A stretch of 49,362 nt of DNA from an uncultured Cellulosilyticum sp. (GCA_934725855.1 CAKVCL010000024.1:1-49362); one strand, 5' to 3'; positions 24,422 to 34,629 are shown, counted from the first letter of the stretch. Translations and numbers: made by a program. Notes: a model not told the origin generated them from the sequence alone.

Positions 24422-25192
24422 ATGAAAAAAATAATGATTTGTGTGATGTGCTTTATTGGTTGTGTTACAATTCTTATACCATGTACACAGTATGCAAAAA
24501 CCTCAAAAAAGAAAACTTCTCCTGGAACAGCCATTTTTGTTATGGCTACACCCCAAACTCAATTTGAAATCGAAGAAAAACATATTGTGTTTAAAAGACC
24601 TGAAATTGATTTAGACATTCGTATTCCTCAGTTTAAAAATCTCCCTGAAAAAGAGACTCAAAAGACATTAAATCAGTTGTTATATGAAGCAGCAAATGCT
24701 AGAAAACAACAAGCCATTTTATTAGCCAAAGCCTATAATCAAGATCTGCTTAAAGATGGTCTTTCTCCTATTTTGTTTGAATATAAAGAAACTTATTCAA
24801 TTATTCCCACCATTAAGCCTTATCTTACCGTTGAAACGGATCGTTACCAATATTACGGCGGAGCTCATGGGATTAATGAGCTCAGTTATATTAATTGGAA
24901 TATTGATACCAATAAGGCGATCAGTTTAGGGGATTTGTTTAAAAGTAATGTAAATTATATTCCATTAGTTAATAAGCTGATTACAGAAGAAATTAATAGA
25001 AGAGCTGCACTAGGCGAGTATTTCTTTTCAGGAAGTAATGGATTTCAAACCATCCAAGAAACTCAATCTTTCTATATCAATAAAGTAGGTGATCTGATTA
25101 TTGTTTTTAATGTTTATGAAATAGCGCCTTATGCAAGTGGTCCAATTTATATTCGTCTTTCATCAATGGAACTGGCTCCTTATCTGAATTGA
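24422..25192 (+). CDS. Secreted DUF4163/DUF3298 (RsiV/PdaC-type) protein
   Basis: The 256-residue protein has a signal peptide (KKIMICVMCFIGCVTILIP, residues 2-20, with possible Cys lipidation not clear). A DUF4163-like region follows (LDIRIPQFKNLPEKETQKTL), and then a DUF3298 domain marked by YYGGAHGINELSYINWNID and the terminal ASGPIYIRLS. In B. subtilis this pair of domains is found in RsiV, an anti-sigma factor that binds lysozyme, and PdaC, a peptidoglycan deacetylase. Here neither an anti-sigma head nor a deacetylase domain is present, so it looks like a stand-alone cell-surface sensor or wall-binding module. The start follows AAGGGGG. Confidence 0.8.
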   Translation: MKKIMICVMCFIGCVTILIPCTQYAKTSKKKTSPGTAIFVMATPQTQFEIEEKHIVFKRPEIDLDIRIPQFKNLPEKETQKTLNQLLYEAANARKQQAILLAKAYNQDLLKDGLSPILFEYKETYSIIPTIKPYLTVETDRYQYYGGAHGINELSYINWNIDTNKAISLGDLFKSNVNYIPLVNKLITEEINRRAALGEYFFSGSNGFQTIQETQSFYINKVGDLIIVFNVYEIAPYASGPIYIRLSSMELAPYLN

Positions 25193-25251
25193 TTTGTCAT
25201 TTCAATGTTTTTAGTGTAATATTAAAAGAAAAGGGAGGTACTATATAAAAA

Positions 25252-25614
25252 GTGGCGATAACAAGTATACCTAGCAGTACAATTAAGAAATTAATAGGGG
25301 CATTAATTATTTTAGGCCTAATAATTGTTTTATGTTTTTGTGCGCTTGGATTTATATATTCACTCCAAGATGCTTCTTTACAAAATACTTGGCAATCAGA
25401 GGAAACAGGTAGAATATTAACATTTACGGATGATGAATACGTAGAATTCAAAGGTAATTCTTCTAAAGGCATATATCATATTCTTTCGCCAAACACGATG
25501 GAATATACTATTGATGGTAAAACATTTAAAATGAATTATTATATTGAAGAAAATAAATTATACTGGGGAATTGATCAAGAACACATGGAGTGTTTTTCAA
25601 GAAAGTGGCTATAA
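25252..25614 (+). CDS. Small membrane-anchored protein with DUF5640-like outer domain
   Basis: The 120-residue protein has one strong membrane segment (residues 13-36, GALIILGLIIVLCFCALGFI) and an outer beta-rich domain: LQNTWQSEETGRILTFTDDE, then EFKGNSSKGIYHI and TMEYTIDGK. This is the repeated pattern of small lipocalin-like DUF5640-type domains. The start is GTG 25252; an in-frame stop lies just before it and AAGGGAGG is 13 bases upstream, longer than usual, so translation may be modest. It sits 59 bp after the DUF3298 gene and 23 bp before the ParB-BMP gene, perhaps co-transcribed. No function is known. Confidence 0.7.
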   Translation: MAITSIPSSTIKKLIGALIILGLIIVLCFCALGFIYSLQDASLQNTWQSEETGRILTFTDDEYVEFKGNSSKGIYHILSPNTMEYTIDGKTFKMNYYIEENKLYWGIDQEHMECFSRKWL

Positions 25615-25637
25615 ATAATTAAAATAAAGGTGAAACT

Positions 25638-27581
25638 ATGGAACAAATAGAATTAGCACAAATTTACAATCAGGCTCTTAAATTAGGTAAAGCAGCTTGG
25701 TCTCAAAAAGTGAGTAAGGGTGAATCAGGATATTTAAGAACACTAGATAGTATGTTGCAGCAAACGGATATTGCAGCAGAATATCCGTTAGGACTGATTG
25801 AAATACCGCTTCATAAAATTGTAGGAACCTATACGCATGGAAGAAGTATTTCTTTCGCTAGCAACTACATGCCCATTATGGATCCTAAATCAGAGTTTGC
25901 CAACAAATGGATGCACTTATATAATTACCATATTGAACAAGGGATTGCAGATCCTATTAAAGTTTATGAATATCTCAACCGATTTTTTGTTATTGAAGGG
26001 AATAAAAGGGTAAGTGTTTTAAAATTTGTTCAAGGAACGACCATAAATGGCTATGTCACAAGACTGATTCCTAAACGTAATCCAGATGATAAACTCAATA
26101 CGATTTATTATGAGTTTATGGACTTTTATCAAAAAACTAAAATTAATAGTATATGGGTATCAGAAATTGGAAGTTTTAATGAACTGTTAGTCTACGTTGA
26201 GCAATATAAAAAATGGGTAGATGATCCTGAAGAAAGTCCAAAGCTTTTCTTATCATTTTGCTATAGACCCTTTAGACAAATTTATCATGAATTAGGTGGG
26301 GGAAAGTTAGAAATCACCACGGGTGACGCCTTTTTAATGTATCTTAAGATATATGGTATAGAAAAGGATATTTCTCCAGAAGTCTATCGAAATAGAATCA
26401 AAAAAATGATTGATGAATTAAAAGTGATTGATCCTGATGGAAATCATGTTGAAACAGATGCATTGCAAAACGTCAAAAAGAAAGGGGTCATTTCATCTAT
26501 CTCTGAGTTAATGGGGGCAAAGAAAACCCTTAAAGTAGCATTTGTCTATGGCAAATCGCCTACGACTTCTGGCTGGACTTACGCACATGAATTGGGTCGT
26601 TTACATATAGAAAACATATTTAAAGATCAAATTCAGACACAAAAAATTGAAAATGTACCAGAAGATGAAACGGCCTATAAAGCTTTTAAAGCCTTAGGCG
26701 AAGAAGGTGTGGATGTTGTTTTTGCTACCAATCCAACTTATCTTGCACCTGCCTTAAAAGCGGCTATGGAATTTCCACATACAAAATTTTTCCATTGTGC
26801 CGCAACCTATTCCTATAAATCACTCACACTCTATTATGGTCGTATCCATGAGCCAAGATATTTATTAGGCATGATAGCAGGGGCGATGACAAAGACGAAT
26901 ATACTCGGTTATGTGGCACCTTATCCTATTTCTGAGGTGGTAAGCAGTATTAATGCCTTTACTTTAGGGGCACAGTCTGTAAATCCACGTGTTGTGGTTA
27001 AAGCGTTATGGACGAATTGCTGGGACAGTCCTAGTGAAGGAAAAAAAGTAGCCCAAAAACTTCAACAAATGGGGGCAGATATTATTTCAAATGAAGATTA
27101 TCCGATTCCTGGTGATGTGACAAAAGAATATGGCATCTATCGTATGCCTAATGGGACAGATGAAAAAATACATTATGCTATGGCGATTTGGAACTGGGGG
27201 TTATTTTATGAAAAAGTGATTCATAATCTACTCAATGGTACCCTCAGAACCTTTGGTGAAAATGATGTCCCCATTAATTTTTGGCAAGGCATGAATAATG
27301 GCATCGTAGATATTTTATATTCTAATCGTCATATTAATGCCCCTATGAAGCATCTTATAGAAACCGTAAAGTTAGCTATTAAAAATAATGAATTTAATAT
27401 ATTTGAAGGTCCTATCTATGATCAAAATAATCTATTACGCGCACCACAAGGTGAAGTATTAGAATATGAAGATATTGTTCATATGGACTGGCTCATCCAA
27501 GGGGTTGAAGGTGAAATTCCTAAGCTTAAAACCTTAACACCTGCTGATCCTTTCTCTTATCTTCAAGGATTAAACTCATAA
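25638..27581 (+). CDS. Cytoplasmic ParB-like/BMP fusion protein
   Basis: The 647-residue protein has no signal peptide. Residues about 50-146 fit the ParB/Srx fold: EIPLHKIVG, then HIEQGIADPIKVYEY, FFVIEGNKRVSVLKF (GNKR at 121-124, matching the ParB GxxR loop) and GYVTRLIP. After a helical linker, residues about 295-640 form a basic-membrane-protein (BMP/Med) domain, usually an extracellular nucleoside-binding protein of an ABC transporter: LKVAFVYGKSPTTSGWTYAH, FFHCAATYSYKS, YYGRIHEPRYLLGMIAGAM. No transporter genes are adjacent. It is usually annotated as a BMP substrate-binding protein, but cytoplasmic location and the ParB-like head suggest a nucleoside sensor or enzyme. Start: ATG with AAAGG upstream. 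Confidence 0.82.
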   Translation: MEQIELAQIYNQALKLGKAAWSQKVSKGESGYLRTLDSMLQQTDIAAEYPLGLIEIPLHKIVGTYTHGRSISFASNYMPIMDPKSEFANKWMHLYNYHIEQGIADPIKVYEYLNRFFVIEGNKRVSVLKFVQGTTINGYVTRLIPKRNPDDKLNTIYYEFMDFYQKTKINSIWVSEIGSFNELLVYVEQYKKWVDDPEESPKLFLSFCYRPFRQIYHELGGGKLEITTGDAFLMYLKIYGIEKDISPEVYRNRIKKMIDELKVIDPDGNHVETDALQNVKKKGVISSISELMGAKKTLKVAFVYGKSPTTSGWTYAHELGRLHIENIFKDQIQTQKIENVPEDETAYKAFKALGEEGVDVVFATNPTYLAPALKAAMEFPHTKFFHCAATYSYKSLTLYYGRIHEPRYLLGMIAGAMTKTNILGYVAPYPISEVVSSINAFTLGAQSVNPRVVVKALWTNCWDSPSEGKKVAQKLQQMGADIISNEDYPIPGDVTKEYGIYRMPNGTDEKIHYAMAIWNWGLFYEKVIHNLLNGTLRTFGENDVPINFWQGMNNGIVDILYSNRHINAPMKHLIETVKLAIKNNEFNIFEGPIYDQNNLLRAPQGEVLEYEDIVHMDWLIQGVEGEIPKLKTLTPADPFSYLQGLNS

Positions 27582-27620
27582 AAAAATGGCACAGTAGAAA
27601 AACTATTGTGCCATTTTTTT
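27580..27620. terminator. Bidirectional terminator
   Basis: Arms at 27580-27597 and 27603-27620 form an 18-bp stem (core ATGGCACA with TGTGCCAT, one G.U) flanked by A7 and T7, between the convergent ParB-BMP and phosphoesterase genes. Confidence 0.9.
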
Positions 27621-28206
27621 ATATCTCCAAAATATAGTAGTTATAGCCATTAATGAGTTGTATATTATTATGCTCAATAATGCGCTTTGAATGAGAAGAA
27701 TAAGTAAAATGATTATGTCCATATAGGTGAATTTTAGGTTTTAAGGTATCATAAATTTGATGAAAACATTGAAAGCCAATGTGACATTGGCTAGTAGGGT
27801 CATCACCTAATCCAAAGGTTGGTGCATGAGAAACAAAAATATCAATTTCTCCTTTTGAATGTCGAATCAACTTTTTGACACGTTTTTGCATTTGAGCCTC
27901 TTTATACTGAAAAGGACCGCCTCTATATTCAATGGAGCCGCCTAATCCGGCAATTTTTAATCCCCTAAATTTAATGACCTTATCTTCTAAACAGTCACAT
28001 CCCTCAGGCGGTGTTTTAAGATACTGTTTATCATGATTCCCATGAACATAAAAAACTGGAACAGCTAACATGGTCACTAAAAAAGAGAGATACGATGCCT
28101 TTAAATCCCCACAAGAAATCACACATTCAATATCTTTAAAATTTGCCTTATCAAAAAAATCCCATATGTAAGTACTTTCAATATCCGAAACAACTAATAT
28201 TTTCAT
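27619..28206 (-). CDS. Calcineurin-like metallophosphoesterase
   Basis: The 195-residue two-metal phosphoesterase-fold protein shows, in order, the block VVSDIES (normally D-x-H, here D8-x-E10), GD in SCGDLKA, GNHD in VHGNHDKQY, a histidine in FVSHAP and GHNH in LYGHNHFTY. All metal ligands except the first histidine are conserved, and Glu could still bind metal. The substrate is unknown; related small proteins include phosphodiesterases and pseudoenzymes. ATG start with AAAGGATGG upstream. It is a single gene, convergent with the ParB-BMP gene; a cyclic-nucleotide link is tempting but unproven. Confidence 0.87.
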   Translation of the reverse strand: MKILVVSDIESTYIWDFFDKANFKDIECVISCGDLKASYLSFLVTMLAVPVFYVHGNHDKQYLKTPPEGCDCLEDKVIKFRGLKIAGLGGSIEYRGGPFQYKEAQMQKRVKKLIRHSKGEIDIFVSHAPTFGLGDDPTSQCHIGFQCFHQIYDTLKPKIHLYGHNHFTYSSHSKRIIEHNNIQLINGYNYYILEI

Positions 28207-28385
28207 AAGTATCCATCCTTTAAGCGTTTGAATATATACATTATTATACTATATTTCGTCGTAAAATGATATGTAAATTATTTTTAAACGTCATATAAAG
28301 TAAATTCATTGAGAATAAATTAGATGGCATGTTTGTCCCAGCACCATCATATATATAGTGTAGATTAGTAGAGGAGATGATTCCT

Positions 28386-29681
28386 ATGAAAAAAAGAAGC
28401 GCTTTCTATTGCTATATAGTGTCTTTTATGTTGGCTGTAATACTTATTTTACTCTATATAAATCATTTTAATTTAACGTGGGTTGAGTCCAATGGGGCAT
28501 CTGTTAAAGTAACGATTAATTTTTTATTTCCTATGGATCAAAAAAACTTTAATCAGCACATTTACATTTCCAGCATCGATCAAGCCCAAAATCATTTTAA
28601 ATGCCACGTAACATGGCTAAACTCACATATTGCAGAATTAACAATTAAAGAACTCAATGAAATTAAAGGTCAAAAAGTACAGCTGATGATCAAAAATGCC
28701 CCCACAACAATCTATAAAATCAATAAAACAGAATCTATACCCATACAATTTAAAGCAGACCTTCATTTGACCGATCCTATCAACCCTATACTCGTTTCTA
28801 GTACACCTTCGTTTTTAGTAAGATTCAACACGCCTATTGACCTAAAAGAAATCAAGAGGAATTTAAAAAGTGAAGTAGCCTACCATATAAAACCTTATAA
28901 CGCTCTAGAATCCATGTATGTTTTTTCACCTCTAGAAAGCTTAAAAAATGGTAATGAATACACCGTAACTTTTTTGAAAGGCATGAAAGCTAAATCTGGC
29001 GTTACACTAAAAAAAAATGAGACCGTTGTTTTAAAAGTAGATCAAAAACCTTCTATTATAAAAACCTATCCTGTGTCAGGGGATGAGTGGATTGGGTTAT
29101 ATCCACGCATTCAAATCGAGAGTAAAGAAAAAATAATTGCTGCTAAAGCCACCATAAATGATCTACCGATCCAAGGTAAATTAATCGATGAACATCATGC
29201 TCTTTTTCTATTAGATGATTTATTGAAACCTGAAACTCAGTATCAATTATCCTTTCAGATTCAGGTTCCAAGTGGTGAAATGAGTGATTGGACTAATCTA
29301 CACTTTACAACCACTACCTTAGGTAGCAAACGTTTCTGGTTGGATATTCATACCCGTTCTAAACGTATTTATTGTTATGAAGGTCCTAAATGTATACGAA
29401 CCTTATTCTATGAAGCGGGTCAATCAGTAGATGACCTTTTATTTGGCACTTATTATTTACAAGACAAATTAGAAAACTATGAGGATCCCATTCATCATCT
29501 AGGTTCAAATTATTGGTTTAAGATATCTGAAAAACTGGGGATACAAGGAACACTCAGAGACGACTACTGGCAACCTACTACAGATTTAAAAAAAACGAAT
29601 AACTTTGTTATTAATGACGAAGAAGCAGCATGGCTTTTTAAAAAAATACAGGAGGAAACGATGATTATTGTCAGAAAATAA
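28386..29681 (+). CDS. Membrane-anchored Ig-like protein with degenerate YkuD domain
   Basis: The 431-residue protein has an N-terminal membrane anchor (residues 5-25), then several beta-sandwich Ig-like (Big_5/SbsA-type) repeats: KVTINFLFPMDQKNF, SFLVRFNTPIDLKEI, IIKTYPVSGDEWIGLYPRIQ. The last 117 residues (about 315-431) follow the order of an L,D-transpeptidase (YkuD) domain: WLDIHTRSKRIYCYEG, LFGTYYLQ, then DEEAAWLFKKIQ and MIIVRK. The catalytic H and S-x-G-C segments are replaced (IQG at about 385; KKTNN at about 401), so it should not be an active transpeptidase. ATG 28386 lies 9 bases after GAGGAG; ATG 28377 abuts that site. It probably acts in the cell envelope. Confidence 0.7.
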   Translation: MKKRSAFYCYIVSFMLAVILILLYINHFNLTWVESNGASVKVTINFLFPMDQKNFNQHIYISSIDQAQNHFKCHVTWLNSHIAELTIKELNEIKGQKVQLMIKNAPTTIYKINKTESIPIQFKADLHLTDPINPILVSSTPSFLVRFNTPIDLKEIKRNLKSEVAYHIKPYNALESMYVFSPLESLKNGNEYTVTFLKGMKAKSGVTLKKNETVVLKVDQKPSIIKTYPVSGDEWIGLYPRIQIESKEKIIAAKATINDLPIQGKLIDEHHALFLLDDLLKPETQYQLSFQIQVPSGEMSDWTNLHFTTTTLGSKRFWLDIHTRSKRIYCYEGPKCIRTLFYEAGQSVDDLLFGTYYLQDKLENYEDPIHHLGSNYWFKISEKLGIQGTLRDDYWQPTTDLKKTNNFVINDEEAAWLFKKIQEETMIIVRK

Positions 29682-29742
29682 TTGGTTATGTATAAATATT
29701 CCTTTAAGTTCAATATTCTTTTCTAAAATATAACAATAATAT

Positions 29743-31170
<1,428 letters not shown>

Positions 31171-31172
<2 letters not shown>

Positions 31173-31223
31173 AATAATAAAAGAAATCCTCTTCTTCGTG
31201 AAGAGGATTTCTTTTATTATTTT
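31171..31223 (+). terminator. gdhA terminator, 24-bp perfect stem
   Basis: Arms 31171-31194 and 31200-31223 are perfectly complementary with a 5-base loop (TTCGT). The stem base overlaps the gdhA stop codon. Confidence 0.92.
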
Positions 31224-31296
31224 ATATTGTATATTTTTACAAGATGATATAAAATTAATTAAAAATAATGAACGTATACATACTTAGGGGGAGAAG

Positions 31297-32334
31297 ATGC
31301 AAAGTAAAGTAATTTTTATATCTGAAGCAATGCCTGGAATGCTGATTGCAGAACCAGTTCGTAATTTAAAAACAGGTCTTATTTATATAGGAGAAAATCA
31401 AGAACTTACCGCAGAAATCATTCAAAAATTGGATTATAGTGGGATAGATGAAATAAAAGTTTTTGTCAATACTTGGGATGACGTTTGGCAAATATCGCAA
31501 GAGACCAAGGAAGAATACACCAAATGTACAGCACTTGCTAAGACCTTATTGGATCAAATTGCCTATGGTAATGTTGTCGATTTTGCAGCCTTTAAAGAAG
31601 TAAAAGAACAAATCAATAAACATTTTAGTGATAATTACAAAATGATTGGTTGTATTAATTTATTTAAGGCAGCAGATAGCTATACCTATACTCATAGTAT
31701 CAATGTAGCCTTACTTTCTTGCTTAATTGGTAAATGGTTAAAATTAGGCTCTCAGGCAATCGATAATTTGATGTTAGCGGGTTTATTTCATGATATTGGT
31801 AAAATGCGTATTGATAAAAGTATCCTTAATAAACCAGATAAGTTAACAGATGCTGAATTTGAGGAAATTAAGAAACATCCCGTTTATTCTTATGAACTCC
31901 TTCAAGACAACACAGATATACCACTTGATGTCAAAGTAGGAATTTTAATGCATCATGAACGTATGGATGGTTCAGGCTATCCTTATGGCGTTTATAATGA
32001 AAACATTAATGATGTTGCAAAAATTCTTGCTATAGCGGATTCCTATGATGCTATGATTTCTGAAAGACCTTATCAAAAAAAGCGTTCACCATTTGAAGTC
32101 ATGCAATTGATGCAAGAAGGCATCTTTGGAAAGTTAGACTCCAAGATTTTATTGACCTTTTTATCCAATATTGCAACCTACTATATTGGAACTTACGTTG
32201 CACTTAATACAGGCGAAATTGGTGAAGTCGTTGCGATTAATCCTTCTTGTATTTACAGACCGATTATTAAGGTTCAAGATCGATATATTGATTTAAATAC
32301 AGATTATTCGATTCAGATTGTTGAACTATCTTAA
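31297..32334 (+). CDS. HD-GYP domain protein (probable cyclic-di-GMP phosphodiesterase)
   Basis: The 345-residue protein has an N-terminal region of about 110 residues (SEAMPGMLIAEPVRNLKTG), common in clostridial HD-GYP proteins, followed by a complete HD-GYP domain: HSINVALLS, LFHDIGKMRI (HD at about 166), the HHERMDGSGYPYG signature (about 219-231) and ILAIADSYDAMISERPY. The domain hydrolyses cyclic-di-GMP in characterised members. A C-terminal segment (GTYVALNTGEIGEVVAINPSC) is the usual beta-rich tail. No receiver or membrane domain is present, so it is cytosolic. AGGGGGAGAAG precedes the ATG. Confidence 0.92.
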   Translation: MQSKVIFISEAMPGMLIAEPVRNLKTGLIYIGENQELTAEIIQKLDYSGIDEIKVFVNTWDDVWQISQETKEEYTKCTALAKTLLDQIAYGNVVDFAAFKEVKEQINKHFSDNYKMIGCINLFKAADSYTYTHSINVALLSCLIGKWLKLGSQAIDNLMLAGLFHDIGKMRIDKSILNKPDKLTDAEFEEIKKHPVYSYELLQDNTDIPLDVKVGILMHHERMDGSGYPYGVYNENINDVAKILAIADSYDAMISERPYQKKRSPFEVMQLMQEGIFGKLDSKILLTFLSNIATYYIGTYVALNTGEIGEVVAINPSCIYRPIIKVQDRYIDLNTDYSIQIVELS

Positions 32335-32421
32335 AGAACCCATTGATTAAATGAATAAAAAGTATTTTTATGCCTATACTAACTTCGTATAATCATTTCA
32401 TTATAAAGGAGTTAGTAGCAA

Positions 32422-32772
32422 ATGAAAAAATTTCTTTTTTTATCAGCGCTTGCTATAATGGGATTTGCATGTGTAGGTTGTACAACAGACAATAATACAA
32501 CCAATACCCCTGGTATCGAAAATACTGTTCCAAATAATGGCGCTACAAATGGTACAGGAAATGGAAATGCGAATGGCACCACTAACAATGCAACAAATGG
32601 CACAGGAAATGGTGCAATGAACGGTGTAACAAATGGCACCACTAATACGCCAGCTAACACTGCCAATGATATGACTAATGGTGCATTAAATAACACAGAT
32701 AATGCAACAAATGGTGTGGTTACAGATCAAAATGGCATCATTAATGATGGTGATAATGCAACTGTAAAATAA
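32422..32772 (+). CDS. Asn/Gly/Thr-rich putative lipoprotein
   Basis: The 116-residue product has a lipoprotein-like signal peptide (KKFLFLSALAIMGFACVGC, candidate lipidated Cys at 17 or 20; neither has the ideal Leu at -3). From residue 21 to the end it is low complexity, built from imperfect repeats of NGT/NGTGNG/TNNAT, with an acidic end (TDQNGIINDGDNATVK). Such sequence is likely unstructured, surface-exposed and perhaps glycosylated on Thr. The function is unknown. AAAGGAG lies about 10 bases upstream of the ATG and a terminator follows. The hydrophobic frame on the opposite strand is an artefact of the repeats. Confidence 0.8.
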   Translation: MKKFLFLSALAIMGFACVGCTTDNNTTNTPGIENTVPNNGATNGTGNGNANGTTNNATNGTGNGAMNGVTNGTTNTPANTANDMTNGALNNTDNATNGVVTDQNGIINDGDNATVK

Positions 32773-32778
32773 TGAACT

Positions 32779-32818
32779 AAAAAATAAAGCAAGGGTTTAG
32801 ACTCTTGCTTTATTTTTT
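32779..32818 (+). terminator. Terminator of lipoprotein gene
   Basis: Arms 32779-32793 and 32804-32818 are perfectly complementary (15 bp, A6/T6 outer ends), and pairing extends inward across the next few bases. Confidence 0.92.
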
Positions 32819-32882
32819 AGCTAATTTATCTATTCCATGCTATAATAAGACAAAAAAGAACATATGAAAGGAGCAAGTTTTC

Positions 32883-34628
32883 GTGAAAGTATTGTTACTT
32901 GCGCTGAATGCAAAATTTATTCATACCTCTCTTGCCTTAAGATATATTAAGGCTTATTGTCATGATTATGAAAATAAGATAGAGATTTTAGAAACAAGCA
33001 TTAATAATAACGAAAATGAAATTATTAAAGCCATTTACAAGAGAAAGCCTGATATTTTAGGCATCTCTTGTTATATTTGGAATATGTCCTATATTAAATT
33101 ACTCATCCCTACTTTAAAACGAATTCTTCCTGAAGTAACGATTATTTTAGGAGGTCCTGAAGTATCCTATGAAGGGGAAAGCTTATTAGAAATCCCTGAA
33201 ATAGATTTTATTATGGAAGGTGAAGGAGAAGAGACTTGGAGGGAATATTTAGATTATCGTTTTAAAGCTGAGGGAGATTTTTCTCAGATTTCTGGTTTGG
33301 TATATCGTAAGGAAAATGGACAAATTCAAAGAAATGCACCAAGAAAACCTTTAGATTTAGATAAACTTCCGTTTGTGTATGAAAGTTTAGAAGGGCTTTC
33401 AAATAAAATTCTTTACTATGAAGCCTCTAGAGGATGCCCTTTTAACTGTCAATATTGTTTATCTTCTATTGAGCAAGGGGTTCGATTTGTACCAGTCGAA
33501 AAAGTTAAAAAACATATGGGCTACTTTCTAGATCAAAAAGTTAAGCAAGTTAAATTTGTAGACCGTACATTTAATGCCCGCAGACAATATGCCATGGATA
33601 TTTGGACATATCTCATTGAACATGATAATGGTTATACCAATTTTCACTTTGAAATTGCAGCTGAGCTCATTCATGATGAAATGTTTGATTTATTAGCCAA
33701 AGCAAGACCAGGCTTAATTCAGTTTGAAATTGGTGTTCAATCTACCAATCCAAATGTTTTAAAAATTATTAAACGCCCAATGCCTTTTGAAGATATTAAA
33801 GCCGTTGTAGAACGTATACAGGCTTTAGGGAATATCCATCAACATCTCGACCTAATCGCAGGGCTACCAGAAGAAGATTATGTCTCTTTTAGAAAATCCT
33901 TTAATGATGTCATGAGTTTAAGACCTGAGCAATTTCAGCTTGGTTTCTTAAAGCTACTCAAAGGCTCTGGACTTCGAGAAAAAGCTGGTGAGTATGGCTT
34001 AGTTTATAAAGCTGAACCACCTTATGAAATTTTATATACGTCTTATATAAACTATGATGAAATCTTAAAACTTCATGCCATTGATGATTTAGTGGACCGT
34101 TACTATAATAATGGTCGATTCAAATATGCATTAGAGTATTTCTTTGAATGCTTCATCTATCCATTTGATTTCTTTGAAGCTTTTGCAGAGTTTTGGGAAG
34201 AAAAAGGATATGATTTGATTGAACATAATAAAATGGCTTACTATTATCATCTTATTGAATTTGCAACCGTTTCACCTAAAGTCAACGAAGAACTCTTAAA
34301 AGAACTCATCAGGTTAGATTATTTACTACACGAACCCCTAAGAGAGGTTCCTTCACCATTTGAAACGATTAATAGAGAAGACTTAAGAGAAAACTTTAAC
34401 AGTCTTTTAAAAGATGATGAATGGGTAGAGCAGTATACACCAAACTTAAGTACTTTGGCACCACGTCAACGTTATCGATTAACCTTTTTAGACGCGTATC
34501 ACTATCCTGTTTGGCTTATGCTTTCAAAAGACTCCAAAAAAGCATTTGAAAAATTGCCACATAAGCAAAAAGTTTTATTTGACTATTCAACCGTTTCTCC
34601 CACTTGGACTTTATTAATGGAGGCATAA
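32883..34628 (+). CDS. Radical SAM protein with B12-binding-type N-terminus and DUF4080-like tail
   Basis: The 581-residue protein starts with a B12-binding-type Rossmann domain (KVLLLALNAKFIHTSLALRY; DILGISCYIWNMSY; ITIILGGPEVSYE), though the cobalamin-ligating DxHxxG is not obvious. The radical SAM domain has the cluster motif C-x3-C-x2-C in RGCPFNCQYC at about 183-192 and the substrate-side QFEIGVQSTNP. The C-terminal 180 residues match the DUF4080 region of clostridial enzymes. The reaction is unknown; relatives are annotated only generically. GTG start with AAAGGAG 8 bases upstream. The stop is one base from the nth start, so the two form an operon. Confidence 0.88.
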   Translation: MKVLLLALNAKFIHTSLALRYIKAYCHDYENKIEILETSINNNENEIIKAIYKRKPDILGISCYIWNMSYIKLLIPTLKRILPEVTIILGGPEVSYEGESLLEIPEIDFIMEGEGEETWREYLDYRFKAEGDFSQISGLVYRKENGQIQRNAPRKPLDLDKLPFVYESLEGLSNKILYYEASRGCPFNCQYCLSSIEQGVRFVPVEKVKKHMGYFLDQKVKQVKFVDRTFNARRQYAMDIWTYLIEHDNGYTNFHFEIAAELIHDEMFDLLAKARPGLIQFEIGVQSTNPNVLKIIKRPMPFEDIKAVVERIQALGNIHQHLDLIAGLPEEDYVSFRKSFNDVMSLRPEQFQLGFLKLLKGSGLREKAGEYGLVYKAEPPYEILYTSYINYDEILKLHAIDDLVDRYYNNGRFKYALEYFFECFIYPFDFFEAFAEFWEEKGYDLIEHNKMAYYYHLIEFATVSPKVNEELLKELIRLDYLLHEPLREVPSPFETINREDLRENFNSLLKDDEWVEQYTPNLSTLAPRQRYRLTFLDAYHYPVWLMLSKDSKKAFEKLPHKQKVLFDYSTVSPTWTLLMEA

Positions 34629-34629
34629 A

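Noticed and set aside
32412..32696. Hydrophobic Pro/Val/Phe-rich frame on the minus strand
   Set aside because: It is the reverse complement of the NGT-repeat lipoprotein gene, so its composition is an artefact; no ribosome site.
32520..32720. Repeated short units suggesting a CRISPR or satellite
   Set aside because: The units are imperfect, lie in frame and encode NGT repeats within a lipoprotein; no spacers.
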